Positions 34,900-47,171 of a stretch of DNA of 64,000 nucleotides are shown piece by piece. Origin of the DNA: Sambucus nigra (Eukaryota > Streptophyta > Magnoliopsida > Dipsacales > Adoxaceae). The stretch's first letter is position 1, and each line of letters starts with the position of its first letter. Where the stretch lies: contig OX422207.1 of NCBI GenBank assembly GCA_949130495.1, forward strand, positions 834,866,073 to 834,930,072, given 5' to 3'. The translations under genes and the position numbers were made by a program. The notes below the pieces were generated by a model that saw only the letters and a program-made list of their open reading frames with translations, was not told where the DNA came from and ran no database searches.

Positions 34900-36940
34900 A
34901 AAAAGAAGCATCCTTGATTAGGTAGATTTAGAAATGCATGCACCCCCAGTTGAGGTTTTATCACCACCAGAGGGTCAGTGGATTCCCTCCTTATTTATAA
35001 CTGAGTGTGGTATTACCTTTCCCACAATCATTTCTTTATGGAGTTTTGTTAAAATTTTGATGTTGTCCCTGGTAGAGTAGCCCCCCAATACATGAAGAAT
35101 GGTAAATGGGATTAACAGGCTTAACCAGATTTACAGAATCCACATTGGTATCCCTGAGTTGATGTTTTGCTATAAATGGGCTACTAGTGACAGTACCTAT
35201 TATCTGAAAACTAGGTTTGTCAATAGAAACTTAGTAGTCAATTTACTAGACTCCAACAAAGACTATTTCGATTGTGGGGTAATAACAAAGAATTGGCAAC
35301 ATACCCCTCTTCAAAGAGGAGAAGTGTATGATGGGCCCAAGTGTCCTCAAGTGGGACATGGCGCATGTTACTGATTTTGCTTACTGTATTTTACTTTCCT
35401 GCTGACCAACTGTTTGATGATATGTTGACTACTGTTTCTTGTCAAGTTTTGTATAGTTGAGAGAAAGAAAAAGTGTCCTAAAGAAGGGGGCGTCAATATT
35501 CAAAAGCTGAAGTAACTGTGGAGCATCAAATTAAAGGATTGGTGAGGAGCGCCCTAGAGCTTCTTCTTACCCATTACAATACAAAAGTTTTGTTACTTCG
35601 TTTGTTGCTAGGCCAACTATTTCAGCACCTTTAATACCCATAAATTTGGAAGAAGAACCACTTCCAACTTCTTTGGCTAAGGCTTCTACAGGGGTTGAAA
35701 AGGATTTAGGTACTTATTCTTATTTTGAATCGTTGGACATCTCGTCCATTCCTACTTCACCTGTGGCAAGTATGGGTAAGAGTAAAATTGCTGATTTGAT
35801 GACTGGATCTTTATCTCCTACTGCCAAGAAGGCTACAGATACAACTGCGAAAGTTGTTAATGCCAAGAAGTCTGTTGTGACGAAGAAAATGTCCAAAGTT
35901 GCTGAAAAAGTACCTTGGGTCATCACTACTGAGGAGTTTAATATTGTTATGCCTCAATACAAGAGGTTGAGAAAAGTTCTTTCTGAGAAAAAAGTTGAGA
36001 AGAACACTATCGACCGAGAGTTGGTCAAGAAAATTCAAGTTGACATGGCTGGCGTTGGGTCATCCTCTATAGGTATTATTCCCGGCCTAGCTAAGAAATT
36101 GATAAAAGTTGGTAATCGCCCTACTGACAGGGCAACTATTGCTTCCTTAATATTATCAAAGTTGGTAAAAAATGCGTGCAAGAGTTTGTCTTTAGTAACT
36201 CTTTTCCCTTTATTACTTATTCTTACTGTCTTATTTCTCTTCTTCTAATCTTATATTTCTCATTTGTGCAATTTTTTGTGATCTCCAAATAGATGACGGA
36301 GAAGGACGATTAACTGCATTCTTCTGGAGGATATGTGGAAGAGGCCTTTGAAGGTTTAAGGCAATCATTGGAGACTTCAAGACAAGCGTTGGAGTTCAAG
36401 AAAAAGTTTTAGGAAGGGGAATTACAAAAGGCCAATGAATAAGACACTACTGTTGAGGGGAAATTGACGACTGATGAGACCAGTCTAATAGCTGCTGAAA
36501 ATAGGGTCAAGGTGGTCGATGAGAAGTTGGTGGAAAATCAAGCCCTTCTCAAGTATTTTGAGGAGAAGATAGTAAGTCTGACTTCTGATTTGGTTGCAGA
36601 GAAGGCAAAAAATAAGAACACAAAGGAAGATTCCTTTAAAAAAGGTTGGTACAAAGTGTTCTTGGATGACTCTACATAGATTGAGTGTGTCAAGAAGAAG
36701 TTATTCAAGGATGGCTGCTCGAAGGCGCTCAAGGAAGTCAGCACTACTAAAAACTCTGAGCTGTTCCATAGGCATAATCCAGGAAATCCTCTAAACTTAG
36801 AGGAAGATTTTTATGATGAAGAAGGATCTGGAGAATCTTTGATTCAGCCTATTGAGTCTGACGTAAAGCCAATTAATGGGACTATCCCATATGAGGAGCT
36901 GCATTCTGAAGTTAATGTTCAGGATAAGGATAATGTTTAA
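34900..36940 (+). pseudogene. E2 antisense gene, first part
   Basis: Reads on the plus strand, opposite to E2. 34950-35375 resembles the family annotated as putative gypsy-type transposon protein (PF04195-like): GVxFP-like start (GITFPTIISLWSFV), later FCYKWATSDSTYYLK and CGVITKNWQHTPL. Stops fall between 35070 and 35100. 35646-36248 is Ser/Thr/Lys-rich, with VPWVITTEEFNIVMPQYKRL and a basic segment. After a likely intron (acceptor near 36291), 36300-36940 is a Glu/Lys-rich coiled coil (VDEKLVENQALLKYFEEKIV) ending in an acidic tail and TAA. Several stops make it inactive. Function unknown. Confidence 0.6.
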
Positions 36941-37168
36941 CTCCCTAGTTTCTTATTTTCCTTTTGTTCTTCTGCCTTGTAATTGGACCGCTATTATGTA
37001 ACACCACTTGGTTTCTAAATGAAAACATTTCCTTCTGACTAAATGTGTTTCATTTACCATACTTATGCCTTCTTTCTTGATTGTATTATCTTTATTAAGT
37101 CACACACCTTGTATTATATTTGCTCGGCAATCATCCTTGTATTCTTACATTTGTAATTTTTAGTTTGA

Positions 37169-37279
37169 TGCTAGGAAAAAGGCTATAGTTTCTACTGAAT
37201 TCGACCTGATCAGGTGGATTAGAAACCTTCTGGAAGTTGTCCATGTTCCTTTATTTGAAGAAGACTTAGTTGAATTACT
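37169..37279 (+). pseudogene. E2 antisense gene, further exon, left of solo LTR H
   Basis: Follows a good acceptor (GTAATTTTTAG). Reads FDARKKAIVSTEFDLIRWIR...VPLFEEDLVELL and is cut by solo LTR H at 37280. The frame resumes as FGPDVSDQVKESYIHIHCLL from about 39590. Confidence 0.55.
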
Positions 37280-39586
37280 TGTGACACACCCCAACCCAAT
37301 TACTTATAATTAAGTTTGAAAGTCAAAGTGAGTCAAACCATAATTGCCTTAAACGAACCACGATCATGAGTTACCTTTTTCAGTCATCAGCATAAATCCA
37401 TAAAACTAAAGAAAATTCACAATTTTAAAGCAGTTATACCTATATGAACTTATTTAAAGGATAAGTAGGCTTATATTACCCCATTTACGTTTGACCAAAA
37501 TCATGGTTTTATTCATCCCTTGCTAACCCCACTCGACCTCCTATATTTGGCAGTGACATCATGTTACCTAAGAAACATAACCATGAGAAAAATAGCTCAA
37601 TGGATGCATCACTACTATACTATTACATATAACTAAATGCATTAAATCATATCCGTGTGATAATATATAAACTTACTACACAATTTCATAAAATTAAATG
37701 CAAATAATCATATTCGTGTGATATTATATAAACTTATCCCGCCCATTCATAATGAATAACCAACCTTTTCAAATCATGATTCACATATCCTGTCTACAAT
37801 AGATAATTCTCCCTCATTCCTGGTCAAGGAGTAACCCCTTGTGTTTAATAGACAAATCTTATTCGGTCCATTTATAATGAATTACCAACCTTTTCGAATC
37901 ATGATTCACATATCCTTTCTACATTAGACAATTATCCCGCACTCCTGGTCGAGGAGTAACCCCTTGTCTTTAATAGACAAATTTCTCCCATTCCAGGTCG
38001 GGGAGTAACCTCACATTTTGACAAACCGAAATAAACAAATTCATATTCATAATATTTTGATCATATCCATAACCACGTATAATTACATCTTACTAGTGAG
38101 TACACTCACTTTGGCCACTTAATGAGTTTTTCCAATGTCTTTATCTTGCACTTGTTCAACTGGTTCCACTTAATTTCCTATCATTCTTATAATATTAGTC
38201 CCATCATAATAATATTAACAATTCAAATAATAACTTAAATGTAACTCAATTTCTAAGCATCATATGATCTCATTCAAAACATTTATCATAAATGAAGTTC
38301 AATCTAAACTCATGTTAGGATATTTAACATATCCAAACCATAGCTTAGACATACTTTACTTTCATTTTGGTAATCTAATCCTTATCATATTAGGTTTTCA
38401 ATATAAAAGACGGCACATCATTTCAAGTTTTATAGAGCAAGATATGCCCATTTCTTTACCATATAGTAAACCTGCCTTATAGGCTCCTCTATCGTTCAGT
38501 CAACTTCCCGGAATTTTCATAATTTTTCTACGTCATACTTTCTATGATCTTCCATACGATTTCAATAAACATACTGAATAATACATAATTAAAGTTTCAT
38601 AATTTTTGGAGTTCATTTTGCTATGTCAAGCAAAACCTTAAACACATGGTATGCATACTAACATTTTTGGGGAAGATTCTATACTTAAACTTCAAACTAT
38701 CACCCAAGATGCATTTCTTGGTGTTTTTTACATAATTTTCAGATATGATATACATATATGAGTATATTTTAATCTCCAGCTAGAATTACTCAATTCGAGT
38801 AAGTATACAAAAAGATATCGAAGTTTGAATACACAAGGTTTCCAATCGAAGTAATATAAAAGGGTTTACACCTTCAACTTTCTTTAAACTTGTATCTACC
38901 CATACATATACATCAAGGAATGAAATTTTAATAAAAAAATTAATGATTTGTATCATTTCAATCAGTAATACAAGAAAAATAACAAGATTTATGGATAGAA
39001 TTATCTTAGAGACTTTTATGTAATTTTCTACGGATTTTTCTCCAATTTTCACCTCACTTTCTTCTTCCTAAACTTCTCAATTCTCTCTCCTCAAGCTCTA
39101 ACTCTCTCATGGCTGAATTTTTTGAAGGAGGATGTTATTTCAAGGTTTTAAAGTCGGCAAAACCTTTCTCCCCTTCCAACCAATAAAATCGTAGCACATG
39201 GTGTTCTAATAAGACAAAATAACACTTAGTGAATGGACATATTTGCCCTTGCTTCGTAATTTCATCATAACTACTTACTGGGACTTTTGTTTTATACACC
39301 GTTTGTTGTATTATAAACTTAAATCATATATATACAACTATCTAGTTTTCACCTCAAGTCAATTGTTATATTATAAGGGTCAAAACTAGTCTCCAACATG
39401 AACATTCCTACCGAAAACTTTAAAATTTTATGTTTGTAACTAATTCGATATTTTATGAGTTATGAAGTTAGGATTAGACTAAATATAATAACTTAACATT
39501 ATATACACTAATAACACATTATCCATATCACATAAGGTAAGCATGATTTAAACATGATTTATCATAATTATATCCGGGTTGTCACA
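37280..39586. repeat. H: solo LTR (about 2307 bp) inside the E2 antisense gene
   Basis: Starts TGTGACACACCCC and ends CGGGTTGTCACA, like G in length and termini. A CT-rich stretch lies at 39055-39110, corresponding to that of G. An approximately 120-bp tandem duplication lies at 37745-37985 (TTCATAATGAATAACCAACC...GGAGTAACCCCTTG twice). I find no matching target duplication (TTACT on the left, GTTTG on the right). The antisense coding frame continues across it, so the insertion is clear. Confidence 0.72.
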
Positions 39587-40800
39587 GTTTGGTCCTGATG
39601 TGTCCGACCAAGTTAAGGAATCATACATTCATATTCATTGCTTGCTGGACAGGGCAATAGCAAATAATGATGCATATTATGAGATGATTGAGGATTTATA
39701 AGAACACCATAATTTTTCTTTGGCTTCGCTCCGTGCAGACTATTAAGCTAAGTACAAACTGTTAAGTGAGAATGCTGGTTTTGACAAGAAACTAGAAGAA
39801 TATGCCTCCGTGTATAGAAGGAAATAGTTCTTGTTGAACCGAGAAGTTGATGAAGCTTGGTGAAGTAGCCAAACTGCTTGAAAAGGAAAATAATCAACTC
39901 AAACATAGCTAGACAGCCTGAAGAAATCCTCTACCAGTGGTACTGATGAAGGTGCTTCTTTCTTGGAAATTGAGAATGCCAAGTTAGTAGAAGAACTTAT
40001 AGCGTTGAAAAAAAACAAACCTGGACAAACTTCCAAGCAACGGAGGTCTATCCGACCAACCGTGGATGAGGAACGAACTAGAAAAACTCTAGCCGACCAA
40101 GTTGCACAGTTGAAAGCAAATAGTCAAGCCATTGTTGACTTGTCTATCTAACTAGAAGTTAAGGATAAAGCTATCATCGATCAATCCGTCTAGTTGAAAG
40201 TCAAGAGTGATGTCCTGAAGAAACTTCAACATCAGGTTAAAGATTAACCTTTCAATTTCATAAGCAACCCAGCGAGGTATGGATATAAGGCTATAATGAG
40301 GCCCTTAGCCATGTAGATGATCATCTTGCCCAAAGTCACCGTGAAGGTTAAAGACGGGGATGGACCAATTTACTGACCTTACTGAAATATCACCAAAATA
40401 GTGAGTTATGGTATTGGAATGAACCCGATTTGCTAGATTGTGACAAACCTCCATTTAAGTTAGACATGTGTGGATCCCTCCTGATGCCATTCCTCAGTGT
40501 TTAATCACCAAACACCTAGGAGATTGCAGTCATCATGATGTGCATGAAATATTTCATCCTCCTCATCTAATCAACATGACGAGCAACGGTAATAGTCCAA
40601 TGCTGAGGGATTTTAACTACATAAATTCCCCATATACACTAGATGATCCTCCTGCTAGGATGGAGAGAGTTCAACAAGATAGAGTGCCACAAACATCTTC
40701 TAAAATGACAAAAGCACAAGGGAAACGGTCATCTGAATAATTCTCCTGTGTTTTGTACTTATTTGATATTTAATGTAATACCGTTAGTATTTGAATAAAA
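39587..40800 (+). pseudogene. E2 antisense gene, 3' part with poly(A) signal
   Basis: Coiled-coil sequence: LLDRAIANNDAYYEMIEDL, then LEKENNQLKH, then 39963-40151 with NAKLVEELIALKKN and KTLADQVAQLKANSQAIVDL, then 40468-40740 with WIPPDAIPQCLITKHLGDCS and a polar tail ending at TAA (40738-40740). AATAAA at 40794-40799, 53 bp after the stop, is a good polyadenylation signal and supports the plus-strand gene reading. Many stops. The protein family is not recognised beyond the coiled coil. Confidence 0.55.
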
Positions 40801-41017
40801 ATATATTTGTTTTTGTGGTTTCAACTGATGATTTAATCAATTCACCAACTAAGTTCTTGTTTAATAATGAATTATCAAACTGTGATTTTAGGGCCATAGA
40901 TTCTACCAATGCACTTAGATAAAACTACAAATAGTTTTGTTGATCTAAGTTTAGCATCAGTTATCAGTGGCGACCAAGTGTATGAGGAATATATGTGGGT
41001 ATTCCCGTATTTAGGAA

Positions 41018-42012
41018 TGTATAGATGTCTTCATGCATTTAACTTAGTCAGGTCTTATACTGCTACAATCGCGGAAGAGGTTCAAGATCAAATACGCAAT
41101 GAGATGGGTCCAAATATCAAGCTGCATCAACAATCAAGCCTCTATGAATAAAATTTGGTAAAGTTAGGCTTTTAATTCCTTAATAATTCACTTAGGATAT
41201 TGGGATATTTTTCACAAAATATTTTCTAAGTGTTGAAGCGTAGCTTTAAATGTTTTTCGTCAAAAATATATTTTTCGGAGTATTTAAGGTGGTGCATTTA
41301 CTGAAAGGATAAACGATATTTTTTTAATTTTAATCATCTCGTTCGAACGACATCGTACGTCATCCAAACAACACTATATGTCGCGCGATACTTCAAACGA
41401 CATCGCGTCTCGCTCGAACGACCCACCGCCTTAAGTTTTTTATAAAAAGGGTCTTTTCAACTCCGTTTTTCATAAGAAGTCTGTATGTTTTTACATTCTG
41501 TAAATAGTGCAAAATCAGTAGAACCTTTTGGCTTCTTTTAGAGTTTAATCTCTATTGTTTTCAATTCACGAAAGTCCCAATTGTTCATGTGAATTATTTT
41601 GGATTTTATGAACACAATTTGTTAGTGTTCAAAACTTTATGGAGAGGATATCTACATCATATGGCTACATGTCATTGAGGTTCCCTGCGTGTGGATCATT
41701 GCTGAAGATAGGACTGCGGTTCTTGTGGATTGATGCACGTAATTCACTGCTGGCGACACCGACCAATGCCTACGGGTATTCGTGTGTCAAAATATATTTC
41801 GTTGTAGCCGTGTAAGTTACAATTTACAATTATAATGAAATAAAAGGTTTTTCCCTTCAGGGATTTTTCCTGATATTGGTTTCCTTTGCATGCTTATTAA
41901 TTTTATGTTATCAAATCACCTAGATGCATGTGTTAGAGTTTAACTAAAATTTGGCTTAATTAAAATGGATTTATTTGAGAAGTTGCATTGTTCCACTGTA
42001 GCACTACTCTCA
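41018..42012 (+). repeat. C 5' LTR (995 bp)
   Basis: From about TGTATAGATG to ACTACTCTCA. Palindrome cluster at 41338-41425, then TATA box TTTTTTATAAAAAGGG at about 41436. The start is fixed only by alignment to the 3' LTR and is approximate. Confidence 0.75.
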
Positions 42013-42015
42013 ACT

Positions 42016-42030
42016 TGGTATCAGAGCATT
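42016..42030 (+). other. C primer binding site
   Basis: TGGTATCAGAGCATT, a perfect match to the canonical copia site complementary to initiator tRNA-Met, four bases after the LTR. Confidence 0.92.
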
Positions 42031-42166
42031 ATTAAAAAGCGAGTGCATACCATTCACAAATTGATATCAGAGCAAGTTTCACTAATTTATTATGAATTCC
42101 TATTTTCCGCAAAAAATTGTGTGATATTGATATTTTTCGAAAAATCATTTTCTTAAAATAATCGCA

Positions 42167-42985
42167 ATGTTTCCAAGTGAAAACTTATTTAATTGGTTGC
42201 CAATTTTTTATGGGTCTAATTATGCTTACTGAAAAGCCCGAATGAAATCTCATTTAAAAGTAATCGATGAAAGAGTTTGGGTCATTTGTGAAAGAATTTG
42301 GAATCCTCCCACTGTCACTGCTAATAATGTCACGAATTTAAAACATGTGTCAGACTGGACTCAGGAAGATTTTAGGTGGAGCACTTATAATTCATATTTG
42401 CTTAGTGCAATTTTCGAACACGTCACCCCTGATGAGTTTCGACGCATTATGACGTGAACCACGTCTAAAGAAGCGTGGGATATTTTGCAACTAATCCACG
42501 AAGGCACTAACGCGGTCAAAGAGTCCAAATTAAAGAGGATAGGGGTGGTATAAGCTTCGATGAGAGTATTGCACTCATTCCCAAAGCCAACCCCACACGT
42601 GTGAGAGAGCGTCCCAGGTTGTTAAGAGAGAGGCACCACGGGTTGTCAAGCGAGTGCCACCTAGGATCATTAGGAGAGCGCGACCTAGAAATCTGAGGAG
42701 AGCGCCACCTAGGAATTTGAGGGGAGGACCACCTTTAGGTAACATTCAGCGCCCGATTTACACTTGATCACATTGCGGTAAGCAAGGACATCTTAGGCGT
42801 TTTTGTTATAAGATTTTAAAAGGACCTAGGAAGGTTAATAAAAGAATAAATTCAATTCCTCAAAGCCCCACTTATTGTTACAAATCTGTTTGGATTAGGA
42901 AATCGGATTTAGAGGCTTATGGTCTAATTGTTCACGACTCTCATTTTCTTGCCCGTGATTCACCCCATGTGAGACCGTTTGGTTG
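42167..42985 (+). pseudogene. gag of element C, internally deleted, with an Arg/Pro repeat tract
   Basis: The ATG at 42167 begins a copia gag related to gag A/B (FYGSNYAY, VIDERVWVICERIWNPPTV, FRWSTYNSYLLSAI, EAWDILQLIHEGTNAVKESK). Stops occur near 42231 and 42456. After about 42540 most of the central region is missing. It resumes in a tract of four or five Arg/Pro repeats (RRARPRNLRRAPPRNLRGGP, about 42640-42740), then a zinc knuckle SHCGKQGHLRRFC (first Cys preceded by a stop) and a tail SVWIRKSDLEAY matching the VWVRRFDLVVL end of gag A. Non-functional. Confidence 0.78.
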
Positions 42986-44993
42986 ATTATGTTGATATTT
43001 TCCATATACTAGTTGTTCTCCATGATATATTCTTGTTAGTGTTATGACTCACTTTGTTGTAACTTAAATTGTTTTATTAGTTTAGCTACTCTTTTAGCAC
43101 TACTTTAGATCTATTAGCGCCTTCCAAGTATTGTTTTCTGGAAATATTATCACCGGGCAACACTGTTTAACATTCTGGGGAATCTGCAAAAATTTGATTT
43201 TCTCGTTCGAGCGACTTCTGATCTCGCGCGAAGATGTCTCGCGAGATGCTATGTCGTTTGAACGACAGGGAGTCTCGTTCGAGCGACCTGGTTGACTTTG
43301 AGCATTCTGTTTACAGTACCCTGTGTTTTTTGGTTACATTATTTGGTATTGTTGGGTTGCTTCTAACAGTTTATATGCAGTCGTTTTTTGTATTTATGCT
43401 TAATTTCTAATACTGCATTGCTCGTTTAATCCCACGTGCTTATATTGATGATTCTTCGTGTGATTTAATGTTTGCTAGCATAAGATGATGCTCGTGTCAA
43501 TATTATGTCTATTGCTAGTGTGTACCATGTGTTGTATTCATGGTTTTTATTTTTGTTATATTTTGAAAAATACAAAAAGATTTTAGTTTTTAGAAAAATT
43601 GAAAAAGACAAAAAGACTTTTGTATTTTATTTTACACCGTATATGAATGTACACTTAGGATGATCGAGTCACAATTTCATTTCATGTATCCATGTGATAA
43701 TTTGATAGTGTTTTGAGACAATATATCATGTCGTCCATGTGCTTTACAATGTTTGGAGTCATTGAGATGTTATTAGTTAATACTTCCTACATATTTGACT
43801 CATTATTTCCTTTAATGCACACATGCACGGATTTTTTTTTACTATTGTACTTGTCTAATCACATGTTAGTCGAGTGTTTTCATCTCAATCCTGTGCTTAA
43901 AATGAACCAAGTGTAATAATATTAGAGTAATAAAAGTAGTGCATGTAAAAACCATTTCCTGTGAGAAATTTATTTATATTTGGAAAAATGATGAGTGACA
44001 TGGGAAAGGACTACGATAGTGTAAAATTGACTCTACCTGAAAGCCACCGTTTTAAAAGAGCCCGCACAAAAAATTAAGGCAGTAAAAAGATGATATATGC
44101 CAAAATTTGGGCCAATAGGTTTTCTCTAAATTGAGAATTTAGTGCCTCATTAGATAAAAAAAATGTAATATTGTATATGAGGGTATTTGGGTGGAAAGTA
44201 ATCAATGAATTTGCACGTCCTTTGAAAAGTTCTCGAACGACACTAAATAGTTTGAACGTTATTGGTGTGAAAATCACCTGGGCTATGATTTGTTGATTTG
44301 ATTTAGTCGATATTATCTAAATTCAATAATTTTACACGTAAGGATATTTTTGGTGTTCAATCGATAGGAGTACACATATGCATCGTGCACATATGCTTGA
44401 TTGAGTTTTATTACCTATCGAATTTGTTCACACTCATTCATTCTATATCCATGATTTGGTTATCTTAATGTTATTCATGGTGAGATTTTTGTAAAAAAAA
44501 TTTGTTTGAAAAAATTGAAAAATCAAAAATAGTTTGTGGATCCTTTGAGTATTTCCTCTACATGCGCGTAGTTTAATCCATCTATGTGTTGTTTACCATG
44601 ACACCCCGATTTGATTTATTTTATTTATTCTTTTCGTTGTCTATTTCAGACAAATAGAAAAGGGGAGAAAAAATTTTGACTTTATGGGGGAGTTTAAGTA
44701 TGGGGAGAATTGGCTATGCTTTCATGTTTATGCTTATATCATTTCAAACTCGATACGTCATCAGGTATTTGCTTCATCTCATGTGTGTAGGTACAATTGA
44801 AGATCATTATATTACACACCATGATGAGAAAAGCTTGAAGTTATGAAGATTTGATTATTGAAGCAAAGTTTGAAGACTTGACAGTTTATCGTTCCACTTT
44901 TGAGTTTATGGGAGGGTAGATTTGTATAGTTCATTTTTTTTATAGATAATTCAGATATTTTTATTTTGTACCTGCATAGTCATAGGGGGGATT
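42986..44993 (+). other. 3' non-coding tail of element C
   Basis: AT-rich, no gene. Contains an extra palindrome cluster at 43203-43290 (CTCGTTCGAGCGAC, TCTCGCGAGA, GTCGTTTGAACGAC), the AAATAGAAAAGGGGAGAAAA track near 44655, and the final polypurine tract. Confidence 0.75.
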
Positions 44994-46017
44994 TGTACGG
45001 ACATAGTCCGGCACAATTAAGTATGTCGTATACCGCTACAATCGTCGAAGAGGTTCAAGATCAAATACGCAATGAGACGGGTCCGAATATCAAGCTTCGT
45101 CAACAGTCAAGCCTCCGAAAATTGAATTTGGTAAAGTTATGTTTTTAATTCCTTAATAATTCACTTAGGATATTGGGATATTTTTGGCAAAATATTTTCT
45201 AACTGTTGAAGTGGAGCTTTAAATGTTTTTTGTCAAAAATATATTTTTCGGAGTGTTTGAGGCGGTGCATTTACTGAAAGGATAAACGAGAAAAAAAATA
45301 TTATTTTAATCATCTCGTTCAAACGACAACCTACGTCGTTCAAACAACACTGCATGTCGCGTGATACTTCAAATGACATCGTGTCTCGCTTGAACGACAG
45401 TGTGTCTCGCTCAAATGACCCACCACCTTAAGTTTTCTATAAAATGGTCTTTTCAACTCCGTTTTCCATAAGAAGTCTGTAAGTTTTTACATTCTACAAA
45501 CAGTGAGAAATCAGCGAAACCTTTTGGCTTCTTCTATTAAAGTTTAATCTCTTTTGTTATCAATTCAAAAAAGTCCCAATTATTCATGTGAATTGTTTTG
45601 GAGTTTATGAACACACTTTGCTAGTGTTCAAACATTTGTGGTGAGGATATCTACATCATATGGCTGCGTGTCACTGAGATTTGTTGCGTGTGTATCTTTG
45701 TTGAAGATGAGACTGCAATTCTTGTGGATTACTGAACGTAATTCATTGCTGACAACACCGACCAACGCCTACGGGTATTCATGTATCAAAATCTATTTCG
45801 TTGTAACCGTGTAAGTTGTGATTTACAATTATAATGAAATAAAAGGTTTTGCACTTCGGGGATTTTTCCTGATATTGGTTTCCTTTGCATGCTTATTGAT
45901 TTTATGTTATTAAATCACTTAGATGCATGTGTTACGGTTTAACTAAAATTTGGGTTAATTAAAATTTGATTTTTTTGAGAAGTTGCATTATTCTGCTGTA
46001 GCACACTACTACTCTCA
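44994..46017 (+). repeat. C 3' LTR (1024 bp)
   Basis: TGTACGGACATAG... to ...ACTACTCTCA. Palindrome cluster 45315-45422 followed by TATA box TTTCTATAAAATGG (about 45434). Clearly homologous to the 5' LTR but with many substitutions and a short duplication at the end (GCACACTACTACTCTCA), so the insertion is old. Confidence 0.8.
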
Positions 46018-47171
46018 AATATTAATTAAATAATTTCTTTTTTTTCAGCAACTTATATAATTTCCATTCATATGCATATTTCGGGGAATACAACCATAAA
46101 TTTTAATTCTACAAGATACACATAAATACCCTGATTTTACAAGTCGAATTCAAATTATAAAACTCAAACAATTTATTTTAACATTTGAACGTTCATATAT
46201 TCTAACGAAATTTCAACCTCTGATCTAAGCATGCGAGCGTTTTAAGTCTTAATTCGTATTAGAGATTTGAATAAAAATAGTCCCAACTTTAGTTTCACTT
46301 TTTCTAATTAGTCTCTCTAATTTATTTTAAGACAGAAATGATTATTAGTGTTTAGGAAACATTTAAAACACATAATAGTAAAGGGGAACAATAGAATCAT
46401 TCATGTGTCTAAAGAAGCCATCTTGATAATCTGATTACAAGATTAAGTTCCTGTCACGAAAATAGCAAAGACACCTTCTTGCTTGTTCTTGTGAAAACTT
46501 GGTTTAGATCTTCAAAATTTGGATTGAAACTTGTGTTTAATGGGGTTTAGGTTTTGTAGATGAGAGGAGATAATAATTTGGGAGGCTACTACTTTTTTAG
46601 AAAGGTTAAAAGTGTTTTAAAAAGTCCAAACCCGTCCATTATATAAAGGATTTAAAGAAAGAGTCCTTATCTAGTATAAACACACAAAAATACATTCCGA
46701 ACAATCGGATCGTCAAAATTCGCTGAAATTTGGATTTGTTGTAGCTGAATGTGAGTTGAAGCCACTGTCCAAAAATCATCTCGATCGGACGTCGTGAAGG
46801 TCGTTTGCATCACGTGTTAGAGTTTGGACCGTCGGATTTCCTTGAATTTTGGATATATTATATCTGAAGGCGAGACAAAGTCGTGTAAGAAATATAAACT
46901 CGATTTGATCTCGTTAAGGTCATCTGAATCATATTTGTGAGATCGGACAGTCAAATTTTTTATCCTCCTTATGTCGGATCCTCTCCCGATTTTTGTATAA
47001 AAAGTTAAAAATTCGAAAATGTAATCCCAATTTAAATTCCACTTAAAACCTTATTTTTATATATAAAAACCAACATTTTTACATACCAAAATTAAATAGA
47101 TTCCAAAAATTATTTTTTCAAATTTTTTAATTTAAAAAATATTTTTACAGCTCAAAAATCACGGGTTGTTA
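46018..47171. other. Possible 3' fragment of another long LTR
   Basis: AT-rich, no gene. The right end ...CACGGGTTGTTACA resembles the ends of solo LTRs G and H, and repeated CTCGATC/GGTCGTTTGCATCACG-like blocks lie near 46780-46930. I find no left terminus, so it is truncated or misjudged. Confidence 0.4.

Larger units (their letters stand above)
33877..41017 (-). mobile_element. E2: 3' part of a second Tat-like gypsy element with an antisense gene
   Basis: An LTR (33877-34411) related to the E1 LTR is followed on its right by the polypurine tract (minus strand GGGGGCTTC) and then by internal sequence. E2 therefore lies on the minus strand with its 3' end at the left. The internal region carries a plus-strand (antisense) gene, interrupted by solo LTR H. 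The right side is cut by copia element C at 41018. E2 pol is not seen in the window. Confidence 0.78.
41018..46017 (+). mobile_element. C: gag-only Ty1/copia element (5.0 kb)
   Basis: 5' LTR 41018-42012, perfect primer binding site TGGTATCAGAGC at 42016, decayed gag 42167-42985, 2 kb non-coding tail with polypurine tract ATAGGGGGGATT (44982-44993), and 3' LTR 44994-46017. No pol. Flanks AGGAA (left) and AATAT (right) do not match, so one edge may be misplaced or rearranged. It sits in E2 on the left and in other repeat sequence on the right. Confidence 0.83.
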
